Positions 1 through 6,330 of a DNA stretch of 8,015 bases are shown piece by piece. This DNA comes from JAGGVT01 sp965369605 (GTDB lineage Bacteria > JAJVIF01 > JAGGVT01): contig CBDURE010000157.1 in the NCBI GenBank assembly GCA_965369605.1, positions 1 to 8,015 of the forward strand. Reading direction: 5' to 3'. Under the pieces are notes generated by a model, which was given only the letters and a program-made list of their open reading frames with translations, had not been told where the DNA came from and made no database searches. The position numbers and the translations under genes are program-made. Within the stretch, counting starts at the first letter, position 1. Every line of letters starts with the position of its first letter.

Positions 1-936
1 AGTATTATCAAGATGAACGTTGACCTGTTCGATTTTGACTCCAAGTTCAGAAACAACAATTTTCACAGGGAGGTATAATCCTCCAATTCCCGTACCAGAC
101 CACGCGCTTATCATTCCTTCATAAACTCCCGGATATGCACCGTTGTCATTGACCAGGACTGCGCTCCAGACTGCGGGGGTTACCTGCGTTAAAGGAATCT
201 CAGACACTCCTGTTATTTCAGGACATTCCAGCCAGACTGCACCTATGTCCTCCTGCCAGTCAAATACCTCAACGCTGATTTCCGTATCCGAGCCAAGATG
301 AAGGAGGAGCATACCCTGGTGGAAAGTACTTATCTGATATGGTTCCTCACAATTCAACGGATATGAAGCGTCAATAGCGAATTGAACAAAACCGTTTCCG
401 CCGGGAAGGAGGATTTGAAGATTTTCGGTATGTTCAGTTCCTCCGCCAAAAAAACGTTGTGGTTCGTTTGTTGCAAATGCCTTAAACGGATTAATTCCAT
501 CGCCTGGCGGAATGTCGAACAGCTCAGTCCAGTTATCAGCGTTCGTGAGCAAATGGCCTACATCATCAGTATAGATAATCGTGCGAACGTCATAGCCATC
601 TAACGTATAAGTGTTGTGTACCGTAACATCCACATCGATTATTTGACTCCACGGATCCCATGAGTTGATTTGAACACGGGGTGAAGGAATCATGCCGGTT
701 ACGTTGAAATGCCAATTGTTGGTTCGATCTTCCACCACTTTGGCGGTGAAATCCTGAGTGTCCAATTCCATGATCCATGATCCAAGGAAACTGCGCTCTG
801 AATCATTTTCAACGTTATTTGTTGGCAGATTGGAAGTTGAATCTGAATCCGGTGCGGTTACATTGTCAGAGTTACCGGATGAGCATCCTGCAAGCAATAT
901 TACCAGGATGATTAAAATTGGTGTAATTCTTGTCAT
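1..936 (-). CDS. Lipoprotein with N-terminal module shared with the 3775-6054 gene; 3' end outside window
   Basis: An open frame of 312 codons without a stop runs from ATG at 936 to the left edge, so the C-terminus is missing. The start is supported by AGGAG (947-943) six bases upstream. Residues 1-18 form a lipoprotein signal (hydrophobic run, then L-A-G-C with C18), followed by a Ser/Asn/Asp-rich tether to about residue 50. Residues about 50-300 align almost end to end with residues 50-300 of the lipoprotein at 3775-6054. Shared blocks include NADNWTELFDIP versus NSDSWTDLYDIP, LPGGN, ASYPLNCEEPYQI versus VSYPTNCEEPYKI, and FDWQEDI versus YDWQHDI. The module looks beta-rich, with two conserved Cys (in NCEEPY and in the C-P-x-I-T-G-V block) that might pair. 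Ser follows the lipid Cys, so by the E. coli Lol rule it would go to the outer membrane. I do not recognise a named family. Only the homology and export signal are secure; the function is unknown. Confidence 0.9.
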   Translation of the reverse strand, partial: MTRITPILIILVILLAGCSSGNSDNVTAPDSDSTSNLPTNNVENDSERSFLGSWIMELDTQDFTAKVVEDRTNNWHFNVTGMIPSPRVQINSWDPWSQIIDVDVTVHNTYTLDGYDVRTIIYTDDVGHLLTNADNWTELFDIPPGDGINPFKAFATNEPQRFFGGGTEHTENLQILLPGGNGFVQFAIDASYPLNCEEPYQISTFHQGMLLLHLGSDTEISVEVFDWQEDIGAVWLECPEITGVSEIPLTQVTPAVWSAVLVNDNGAYPGVYEGMISAWSGTGIGGLYLPVKIVVSELGVKIEQVNVHLDNT

Positions 937-942
937 TTCATT

Positions 943-947
943 CTCCT
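943..947 (-). promoter_or_regulatory. Ribosome binding site of the left-edge lipoprotein
   Basis: AGGAG on the minus strand sits six bases before ATG 936, which is near-ideal spacing. It fixes the start of a gene that is otherwise incomplete in this window. Confidence 0.75.
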
Positions 948-1082
948 GCAAAAATAGAGTAAATTCACAAAATAAACTCGTATGTAAAAGAGAACCATCT
1001 AAAATTTGTTGGCAGGCTCTCAAGGTGAACGAATTTGAGCGAGCGATGAAGGAATATCTTAATATTTAACAGCTAAACATAT

Positions 1083-1111
1083 ATTATAGTGGACAAAACC
1101 CGGATTGAAAA
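1083..1111 (-). promoter_or_regulatory. Putative sigma70-type promoter for the left-edge lipoprotein
   Basis: On the minus strand TTTTCA (1111-1106) is separated by 17 bases from a perfect TATAAT (1088-1083). The -10 is consensus and the -35 matches 4 of 6. It would give a leader of about 140 bases before ATG 936. The rest of the 937-1197 gap shows no ORF or convincing terminator. This is a by-eye motif call. Confidence 0.45.
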
Positions 1112-1197
1112 GAAATTTATTAAAATGTTTTCAAATGAACATGGGTAATTCGCGAGTTTACATTAAGACTGATGCCTGACCAAACCAGCCACAATAC

Positions 1198-2319
1198 CTA
1201 CTCCGCTCCCCAAACAAAATCGCCGGATTTATCTATGTAACATAGAATCCCCATTAAGAAATCGTCGCCTTTATATACCTCTGCCAATCCGTTTGAAAAG
1301 GAAAAGGCGTCATCGAATTGCGGTTCGATTATCATGTTGCCTGCCTTGTCGATAAAACCCCAGTTGTCGGTTTGAACAGCGGCCAACCCCTCGGAGAATC
1401 CCCATGCGGATGCGAACCGTGATTCGATTATCATATTTCCCGCCTTGTCGATAAATCCCCATTTCTGGACTTTACCGGCATAACTTAAATTTTCCACTAT
1501 ATCGGTTTCAGAATAAACGCCCACACCAGCCAAACCCTCGGAAAAACCGCCAAAAGCGATAAGATCATATTGAGGTTCAATAACCGTATTTCCCGCTTTA
1601 TCGATGAATCCCCACTGGGCGGTGTCGTCGGAAACGAATTTCACCGGCGCCATGCCTTCGGAAAAGCTCATTGCATCATTGTATTGCGGTTCGACAACCG
1701 TATTTCCCGTTTTATCGATAAATCCCCATTGCGCGGTTTCCGCATCACCGATCATCACGGGAGCCAGGCCATCGGCGAAACTACGGGCGCCGTCATAATG
1801 CAATGCGATAGCTATAAATCCCGATTTATCCACAAATCCCCATTTGCCGCCTTGATTATCGCTTTTCATGACTACTGCCAATCCTTCGGAAAAACTCCCC
1901 GCGGCGACATCATCAAATTGCGCCGCGATAACCATCTCACCGGTTTTATTAATGTATCCCCATTTACCGCCGTCATGAGCCGACATTTTAACTCTTGCCA
2001 AGCCTTCGGAAAAACCCGCGAAGCCGACATCGTCAAATTGCGCTTCTATTGCCATTTCACCGGCTTTATTGATAAATCCCCACTTTGCAGTTTCGTAATC
2101 GCCGACATTAACAGCAGCGAGGCCTTCGGAGAAATTCCATGCATACTCATACTGCGGTTCGATAACCACGTTTCCCGCATGATTAATGAATCCGTATTGA
2201 TAATCAACAGCAACGCGAAAGAGTTTTGTTGGCTCATCAATTGCTGATCCCGCGTACGCTTGAGGCATGCAGAAGCAAATCATTATCAGGGATATGATAA
2301 TCAAATATCTCTTCATCAT
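1198..2319 (-). CDS. Exported WG-repeat protein
   Basis: This is a 373-residue protein. Residues 1-23 are a Sec signal peptide (MMKR, a hydrophobic stretch, then a likely signal peptidase I site after A-Y-A). There is no lipobox, so it should be periplasmic or secreted. Residues 42-373 are WG repeats. Each unit has the pattern (W/Y)GF(I/V)(N/D)K(A/T/S)G, then a hydrophobic strand, (E/A)xxF/YDD, then FSEGLAxV. Units begin near residues 42, 80, 120, 160, 198, 236, 287 and 320, and a degenerate half unit (CYIDKSG) begins near 360. Most units are 38-40 residues; the sixth carries about a dozen extra residues (SETDIVENLSYAGK, 270-283). WG repeats are widespread in bacteria with no established catalytic role and are often considered binding scaffolds. 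The ATG at 2319 is chosen because AAGGA lies about 11 bases upstream; ATG 2316 is an alternative. The gene follows the HEAT-repeat gene on the same strand after 83 bases but appears to have its own promoter. Confidence 0.93.
   Translation of the reverse strand: MMKRYLIIISLIMICFCMPQAYAGSAIDEPTKLFRVAVDYQYGFINHAGNVVIEPQYEYAWNFSEGLAAVNVGDYETAKWGFINKAGEMAIEAQFDDVGFAGFSEGLARVKMSAHDGGKWGYINKTGEMVIAAQFDDVAAGSFSEGLAVVMKSDNQGGKWGFVDKSGFIAIALHYDGARSFADGLAPVMIGDAETAQWGFIDKTGNTVVEPQYNDAMSFSEGMAPVKFVSDDTAQWGFIDKAGNTVIEPQYDLIAFGGFSEGLAGVGVYSETDIVENLSYAGKVQKWGFIDKAGNMIIESRFASAWGFSEGLAAVQTDNWGFIDKAGNMIIEPQFDDAFSFSNGLAEVYKGDDFLMGILCYIDKSGDFVWGAE
1201..2199 (-). repeat. Intragenic tandem WG repeats (8 full units plus a partial one)
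   Basis: The coding DNA repeats with a period of about 114-120 bases. On the plus strand the recurring marks are variants of 'GATAAATCCCCA' (antisense of the WGFI codons) and 'CCTTCGGA' (antisense of the SEG codons). The two 3'-most full units share WGFIDKAGNMIIE exactly and are the most alike at DNA level, suggesting recent duplication. The repeats also create long antisense open frames that are not genes. Confidence 0.9.
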
Positions 2320-2357
2320 GTTGTCACCAGTCCTTTGAGTGAATGGAACTTAAGGAG

Positions 2358-2386
2358 ACTATAATACAGTATTGTCGGGATTTCAA
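2358..2386 (-). promoter_or_regulatory. Putative sigma70-type promoter for the WG-repeat gene
   Basis: On the minus strand TTGAAA (2386-2381) is followed after 17 bases by TATAGT (2363-2358). Each hexamer matches consensus at five of six positions. Predicted transcription starts near 2351, giving a leader of about 30 bases before ATG 2319. It lies just downstream of the HEAT gene stop, so the WG gene could be transcribed alone as well as by read-through. Confidence 0.5.
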
Positions 2387-2402
2387 TGTTAATGGGGCTA
2401 AG

Positions 2403-3428
2403 TCAGTTACTACCCGCGATATGCTCAACGTTTCTGAAAATATTTTTTGGGATTTCGAGTTTATTCCGTGATAATCCGCAGTTTTCGTGGATGATGCAGT
2501 CAATTTCACTGCATTTTTTCAAAAGAAGTTGATTTGAATTAAGTGACAGTTTTTTGCTGAATGAATCGAAGATGGCATCTGAAACATCAATAATCTCAAC
2601 TTTATCGAAATCGAATAGAGCGTTGTGTTTAATGTAGTTAACCTCGAATACGCCGTTCTCCAGCATTGCCGGCAAGTGCATATTCAAATCAAGAACAGCC
2701 ACCACCTCGCGGATATCTGTAAGCGCGTTAATTGACCTGCCGCAAATCCTGCAGCCGTAATAGGGGAGTTTGTTCAGTAATCCGATTTTAATATCCGGGC
2801 GAGTGTATCTTGCGAATCGTGTAAAGTGATTAAGGCATAGCAATTCACCCGAATTTGGGCTGAATTCGTTATAGACATCAAAAAGAGCTTTCTTGATTGT
2901 TTTCAGATGTATGTTGTTTTCAGATTTAATGCGCTCCAGTAGAGGTTCCACAGCTCTGGGATCACCCTTCAATGCTATCTTGATAAGATCATCGATATCA
3001 TTGTTCAGGATAGCTTTTGCCAACCTGCCATCACCGATGTTCTGAAGGGCGGTTAAGGCGGCGTTACGGATTTCAGGATAACCATCCTGCAATCGAGCCA
3101 TCAGAGGAGCGATTGAGATTGGATCGCCAAGTTTGTCAAGCGCTTGACATGCGGCAACCCGGACATCCTTGTCAGGATCTCTCAAGCAGCCAACGAGAAA
3201 TCGCAAAGCTCTGTCATCGCCAATATTGCCTAAAGTGGTGCAAACTCTGGCTCGAATAGTGGGACTACGGGTTCCAAGCATGCTTATCAGCGGGGCAACA
3301 AGTCTTGTGTCCTTTAAATCAGCCAGTTCCTGATGTGCCTGATGCCTTTCGTCGGGATCTGATGATTCCAATTTCATGCTCAAATCTTTGATGTGCTCAA
3401 TCAGGTTGTCGTTATTCTCCAATTCCAT
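2403..3428 (-). CDS. HEAT-repeat protein with C-terminal Cys/His-containing domain
   Basis: This is a 341-residue protein from ATG 3428 with no signal peptide, so probably cytoplasmic. Residues about 24-172 are roughly five HEAT/PBS-lyase-like helical repeats of about 31 residues, for example DPDKDVRVAACQALDKLGD, with the typical Asp-x-Arg-xx-Ala-xx-(A)-L-xx-(L/I)-G-D pattern. These normally form a solenoid for protein binding. The C-terminal part begins with C198-x2-H201 (CLNHF) and C226-x2-C229 (CRICG), a plausible zinc-binding knuckle pair. It continues with a beta-rich stretch (VVAVLD, VNYIKHNALFDFDKVEI) and a Cys cluster at 306, 311 and 317. From memory, this layout resembles the C-terminal region of HEAT-repeat proteins found near MoxR ATPase/vWA/beta-propeller systems, but I cannot verify that here. 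No catalytic motif is evident. A TTG start at 3446 would add six residues (MIDLRR). The stop is TGA at 2405-2403. Confidence 0.9.
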   Translation of the reverse strand: MELENNDNLIEHIKDLSMKLESSDPDERHQAHQELADLKDTRLVAPLISMLGTRSPTIRARVCTTLGNIGDDRALRFLVGCLRDPDKDVRVAACQALDKLGDPISIAPLMARLQDGYPEIRNAALTALQNIGDGRLAKAILNNDIDDLIKIALKGDPRAVEPLLERIKSENNIHLKTIKKALFDVYNEFSPNSGELLCLNHFTRFARYTRPDIKIGLLNKLPYYGCRICGRSINALTDIREVVAVLDLNMHLPAMLENGVFEVNYIKHNALFDFDKVEIIDVSDAIFDSFSKKLSLNSNQLLLKKCSEIDCIIHENCGLSRNKLEIPKNIFRNVEHIAGSN

Positions 3429-3429
3429 T

Positions 3430-3435
3430 CTCCTC
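3430..3435 (-). promoter_or_regulatory. Shine-Dalgarno-like GAGGAG close to the HEAT gene start
   Basis: GAGGAG lies only one base before ATG 3428; counting just GAGG the gap is three bases, which is short but usable. The competing TTG at 3446 has no Shine-Dalgarno-like sequence upstream, so ATG 3428 is preferred. The unusual spacing leaves the start somewhat uncertain. Confidence 0.45.
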
Positions 3436-3577
3436 AGGTCGATCAAGCAAACAGTAGAACTAATCCGATTTTATGCAACGCGATTCAGCGCGTTTAAGTT
3501 CCCTTTTGTCCTCCTCAAAGGAATGGACATCAGGTTGATACCGGGCTTGATACAGCTGTGTAAATTATCTTCCAGGC

Positions 3578-3606
3578 ATTATAGCAGAATTGGCATAAAA
3601 GATAAA
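3578..3606 (-). promoter_or_regulatory. Putative extended -10 promoter for the HEAT-repeat gene
   Basis: On the minus strand TGC precedes a perfect TATAAT (3583-3578), forming an extended -10 element. The -35 at 17 bases spacing is weak (TTTATC, 3606-3601), as is common with extended -10 promoters. The leader would be about 140 bases. It faces away from the promoter at 3660-3688 within the same divergent gap. Confidence 0.45.
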
Positions 3607-3654
3607 ACGCAAATCATTAATTTCAGGAAATTGTAAGATGGGCAATTATGTTTA

Positions 3655-3664
3655 TTCAATTGAA
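3655..3664. promoter_or_regulatory. 10-bp perfect palindrome overlapping a -35 element
   Basis: TTCAATTGAA is a perfect palindrome overlapping the -35 (3660-3665) of the rightward promoter in the divergent gap. It could be an operator, but short AT-rich palindromes arise often by chance. Confidence 0.2.
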
Positions 3665-3688
3665 ATGGCTAATCTATGTTGCTATAAT
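3660..3688 (+). promoter_or_regulatory. Strong sigma70-type promoter for the propeller lipoprotein
   Basis: TTGAAA (3660-3665), a 17-base spacer and a perfect TATAAT (3683-3688), with TGC directly before the -10, make this the best promoter match in the window. Transcription would start near 3695, leaving a leader of about 80 bases before ATG 3775. The leader contains no obvious riboswitch fold. Confidence 0.65.
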
Positions 3689-3774
3689 ATCACCTCTCTA
3701 TAAAATTAGTATGGTTAATTTTAGGAAAAAGCATTTACCTAATATTTAATTATCAAGATTGAGGAGCAAGACCA

Positions 3775-6054
3775 ATGATCAGACTAACCTGCTTTATATT
3801 TGCTGTCTCTGCCCTTTTGATTGCAACGTTTGGATGCTCAAACGGGCATAATCCAATTGCACCAAAGGACGCATCAGACAATGTTCCAATACCTGCATTA
3901 GAAACTGGCGATAGTGGCACAAATCACTCTTTGCTGGGCAGAGGAACGATTCATTTCGACCTCGAAAATCTCACGGCTTCCGTGGAGATCAACCGCGAGG
4001 CTGAAGGGCACTACAACATCACAACCATGGCGCCAATGGATTTTTCTGTCCAGGGGTATGACCCAGTCACAATGATTGTTGATGTTGGCATTAATATTGT
4101 CAACCCGTATCCGCTTGACGGTCGGGATGTTCGATTAATAATCTATCATGATGCGATTGGGCACAAGCTGATAAATTCAGACAGCTGGACTGACCTGTAT
4201 GACATTCCCGCCGGATTGCCAATCAATCCTTTTAAAATGTATTCAGCCTATGCTCCGGGACATATTTTTGAGGGTGAATCGCAGGATAAGCAAGACTGCC
4301 AGATATACCTTCCCGGTGGCAATCCTTTTGTGGAATATGCGATTGATGTGTCATATCCCACTAATTGCGAGGAACCGTATAAAATAACGAATTTTGTTCA
4401 AGACACTATTTTATACGATCAAGCTGGTTCCGCAACTCATATTGAAGTTGACGTTTACGACTGGCAGCACGATATCAATGATGTTTCCCTCTATTGCCCT
4501 GCAATCACAGGTGTAACTTTGCTTCCTTTCACAGAGAAGATGTCATTCGTCTGGGAAATGGATCTTTTTAACAGCACGGGAGCATCCTCTGGTGATTATG
4601 CCGGTGTGGTAGTTGCTTTATCAACCGGTTCCGGTTGCCTTGCGATGTATAATTTTGTAAACATAACCGTAACTCCTGAAACACACGATGACGGCTGGGC
4701 TGGCACATGGGGTAATTCCTATGAGGACATAGTCAATGATGTTGCGTACAGCGGACAAGAATTGATTTATGTTGTTGGTTCTTTCATGGGTATAGTTGAT
4801 TTTGACCCTTCAACATCGGTTTATGAAATTGAATCCCATGGTGATGAAGACGCATATCTCAGTATTTTCTATCCGGATGGCAATCTAATGGCTGCATTCG
4901 GCTGGGGAGGAGAGTGGGAAGCTGAAGCGTATTCAGTCGCTGTAACCCCCAATAAAGAAACCTATGTTGTTGGATTATTTAGGGGTAGAGCTGATTTCGA
5001 TCCCGGTCCCGGGGAGTTTCTTATGGAGTCAAACGGTCTTGGCGATGCTTTTTTAAGCAAATTCGGTCCGGAGAATGAATTGGAATGGTCTGTGTCCTGG
5101 GGCGATGATGAGCTTGATCTTGCTTTTTGTGTTGCCGTAGATGATTCATCGTCTGCTTACGTTGGCGGGACTTTCGATGGCACAGTTGACTTTGACCCCG
5201 GTCCGGATGTTGTGGAGTACAGTTCCGGTACAGGACGAGCTTCATTCGTTAGTAAATTCGATAGATCCGGTAACTTCATCTGGGCTGCGGTTTGGGAAGC
5301 AGATCAGTGCAGAGATATTAATATTCTGGATAATAAAAATATTTTTCTGACAGGCTCGTTTGATTATACGGTCGATTTTGATCCCGGTACTGGTTATGAA
5401 CCACGAACATCGGTAAATAATTCGCATGATGTTTACCTGACTTCATTCTCAAGCGATGGGAAATTTCAGGATGTCAAAACGTGGGGAGGAACCCATTTGG
5501 ATACAGGAATAAAGGTAGCGGTATATGAAGATAGTTTTGTTTACGTTGCGGGTTTGTTCAGCACTACTGTGGATTTTAATCCTGATGCTGGTGTGGATGA
5601 ACATACATCAAATGGTATGACGGATGTTTTTCTGAGTCTGTTTGACAGTTCATTGGATTATAAATGGGCGCAAACATGGGGCGGCATTTCAAGCGATAAG
5701 TCATATGGTTTGTGTATTGATACATCAGGGAATATCTATGTAACAGGTTTTTTCAGCGATGAGGTCGATCTGGATCCTTCTGCTAACACGGACACTCATA
5801 TTTCAAACGGATCTGGTGATATATTCCTGAGCAAATTTTCAAACTCAGGCAAATTCGTCTGGGGACTCAGCTGGGGTGGCACGATGCTGGATATGGGTTG
5901 TGGTGTTGCAGCCGAATCAGATGATTATCTCGATCTGGTAGGTTCATTCCATGAAACAGTTGATTTCGACCCGGGAATACCGGTTGATGAACACACAGCA
6001 ATCGGACAGGAGGATATATTCCTTACAAGGCTGACAACCGACGGCGAGTGGTAG
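3775..6054 (+). CDS. Lipoprotein: shared N-terminal module plus seven-unit beta-propeller
   Basis: This is a 759-residue protein. GAGGAG (3761-3766) is eight bases before the ATG. Residues 1-21 are a lipoprotein signal ending T-F-G-C21, which fits the loose lipobox pattern; Ser at +2 suggests outer-membrane sorting. A linker to about residue 50 precedes a module (50-300) paralogous to the gene at 1-936, with LPGGN, SYPTNCEEPY and YDWQHDI blocks. From residue 308 to the end there are seven repeats of about 65 residues. Each has the order WGG, hydrophobic (A/V)V strand, Y-V-x-G-x-F, VDFDPG, D-x-(F/Y)-L-S-x-F, then SG-x-F-x-W. The DFDP-type motifs start at residues 342, 407, 472, 534, 600, 665 and 730; the fifth is DFNP and the sixth DLDP. 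This resembles SBBP-type beta-propeller repeats, so an extracellular seven-bladed propeller is likely. The Asp pairs might bind calcium, but this is not shown. It is transcribed divergently from the HEAT gene. No enzymatic residues are recognised; a binding or surface role is inference. Confidence 0.95.
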   Translation: MIRLTCFIFAVSALLIATFGCSNGHNPIAPKDASDNVPIPALETGDSGTNHSLLGRGTIHFDLENLTASVEINREAEGHYNITTMAPMDFSVQGYDPVTMIVDVGINIVNPYPLDGRDVRLIIYHDAIGHKLINSDSWTDLYDIPAGLPINPFKMYSAYAPGHIFEGESQDKQDCQIYLPGGNPFVEYAIDVSYPTNCEEPYKITNFVQDTILYDQAGSATHIEVDVYDWQHDINDVSLYCPAITGVTLLPFTEKMSFVWEMDLFNSTGASSGDYAGVVVALSTGSGCLAMYNFVNITVTPETHDDGWAGTWGNSYEDIVNDVAYSGQELIYVVGSFMGIVDFDPSTSVYEIESHGDEDAYLSIFYPDGNLMAAFGWGGEWEAEAYSVAVTPNKETYVVGLFRGRADFDPGPGEFLMESNGLGDAFLSKFGPENELEWSVSWGDDELDLAFCVAVDDSSSAYVGGTFDGTVDFDPGPDVVEYSSGTGRASFVSKFDRSGNFIWAAVWEADQCRDINILDNKNIFLTGSFDYTVDFDPGTGYEPRTSVNNSHDVYLTSFSSDGKFQDVKTWGGTHLDTGIKVAVYEDSFVYVAGLFSTTVDFNPDAGVDEHTSNGMTDVFLSLFDSSLDYKWAQTWGGISSDKSYGLCIDTSGNIYVTGFFSDEVDLDPSANTDTHISNGSGDIFLSKFSNSGKFVWGLSWGGTMLDMGCGVAAESDDYLDLVGSFHETVDFDPGIPVDEHTAIGQEDIFLTRLTTDGEW
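4696..6051 (+). repeat. Seven tandem ~195-bp coding repeats (DFDPG/WGG type)
   Basis: These encode seven units with motif-to-motif spacing of 65, 65, 62, 66, 65 and 65 residues. The units are diverged at DNA level, so the array is old and stable and does not look like a recent expansion. Unit 4 (about residues 506-568) has lost the WGG motif (it reads VWEADQ) and is three residues shorter. Confidence 0.9.
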
Positions 6055-6064
6055 AATTTATCTC

Positions 6065-6099
6065 ATCCCCCCCTTAATCCCCCCGCGAGCGGGGGGATT
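6065..6099. repeat. REP-like GC palindrome, left copy
   Basis: A C7 run (6067-6073), TTAAT, then C6-GCGAGC-G6 followed by ATT. Its reverse complement has the same organisation as the sequence at 6209-6248: a hairpin of C and G runs around GCGAGC/GCTCGC, with a second C/G-run tail on the outer side. This is typical of dispersed extragenic palindromes. Confidence 0.6.
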
Positions 6100-6107
6100 T
6101 TTTTTTT
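6076..6107 (+). terminator. Intrinsic terminator of the propeller lipoprotein gene
   Basis: AATCCCCCC (6076-6084) and GGGGGGATT (6091-6099) form a nine-base-pair stem with a GCGAGC loop, directly followed on the plus strand by a run of ten T (6098-6107). It begins 22 bases after the stop at 6054 and should end transcription of the gene efficiently. The hairpin doubles as the left REP-like palindrome. Confidence 0.8.
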
Positions 6108-6208
6108 ACATTTGCAAACAATAAATCAGGTCTATACACTTGCGAAGGGAAAAGACAACATGGCGTGGGATGGCTTGCTTGCCTTTGGGAATATGAACAG
6201 GCAAAATT

Positions 6209-6248
6209 CTCCCTCCCCGCTCGCGGGGAGGGCTGGGGTGGGGGCATT
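6209..6248. repeat. REP-like GC palindrome, right copy, inverted relative to 6065-6099
   Basis: CCCTCCCC (6211-6218), loop GCTCGC, GGGGAGGG (6225-6232), then the tail CTGGGGTGGGGG. The tail is on the right here and on the left in the first copy, so the two copies face each other about 110 bases apart. Spurious translations of such elements (PSPLAGRAG, PTPALPASGEG) are familiar from other bacterial genomes, supporting a dispersed repeat and not a gene. Confidence 0.6.
6225..6244 (+). other. G-quadruplex motif
   Basis: Four G runs of 4, 3, 4 and 5 bases are separated by loops A, CT and T. This fits the canonical four-tract G-quadruplex pattern with very short loops. It lies on the coding strand upstream of the right-hand lipoprotein, about 90 bases before that gene's putative promoter. 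Confidence 0.55.
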
Positions 6249-6311
6249 TTGTTTTGCTGACCTTTCCCGACACGCTCTTAACCCTCTGCTTTTTGCATAA
6301 ATAACCCACAG

Positions 6312-6327
6312 TTGAGTCATGACTGAA
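6312..6327. promoter_or_regulatory. Possible operator: imperfect 16-bp palindrome
   Basis: TTG-AGTCATGACT-GAA has a perfect 10-base core (6315-6324) and one mismatched pair outside it. It ends just before the putative -35 at 6331 of the right-hand lipoprotein gene, a reasonable place for a regulator to bind. No regulator gene is in the window. Confidence 0.25.
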
Positions 6328-6330
6328 CAT

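Larger units (their letters stand above)
3429..3774. other. Divergent regulatory gap between HEAT and propeller-lipoprotein genes
   Basis: This 346-base gap is AT-rich between about 3585 and 3770. It contains two outward-facing putative promoters whose -10 boxes are about 100 bases apart, each reading TGCTATAAT, and a short palindrome at the right-hand -35. I see no credible small gene or structured RNA in it. Confidence 0.55.

Noticed and set aside
382..1069. Short frames on both strands at 382-603, 590-778 and 758-1069
   Set aside because: The minus-strand lipoprotein frame covers 1-936 continuously and has a clear paralogue; these are its shadows.
1140..1197. Terminator for the WG-repeat gene
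   Set aside because: No GC-rich hairpin followed by a T run was found downstream of the minus-strand stop at 1198.
1570..2247. 225-residue plus-strand open frame opposite the WG-repeat gene
   Set aside because: It is the antisense of the WG repeats: its own repeated pattern (FIDKSPL) mirrors the repeated DNA. It has no ribosome site, and the minus-strand frame has a signal peptide and a recognised repeat family.
4696..6051. Possible CRISPR-like or satellite array
   Set aside because: The periodicity is in the protein (65 residues); the DNA units are diverged and continuous coding sequence, without identical direct repeats and spacers.
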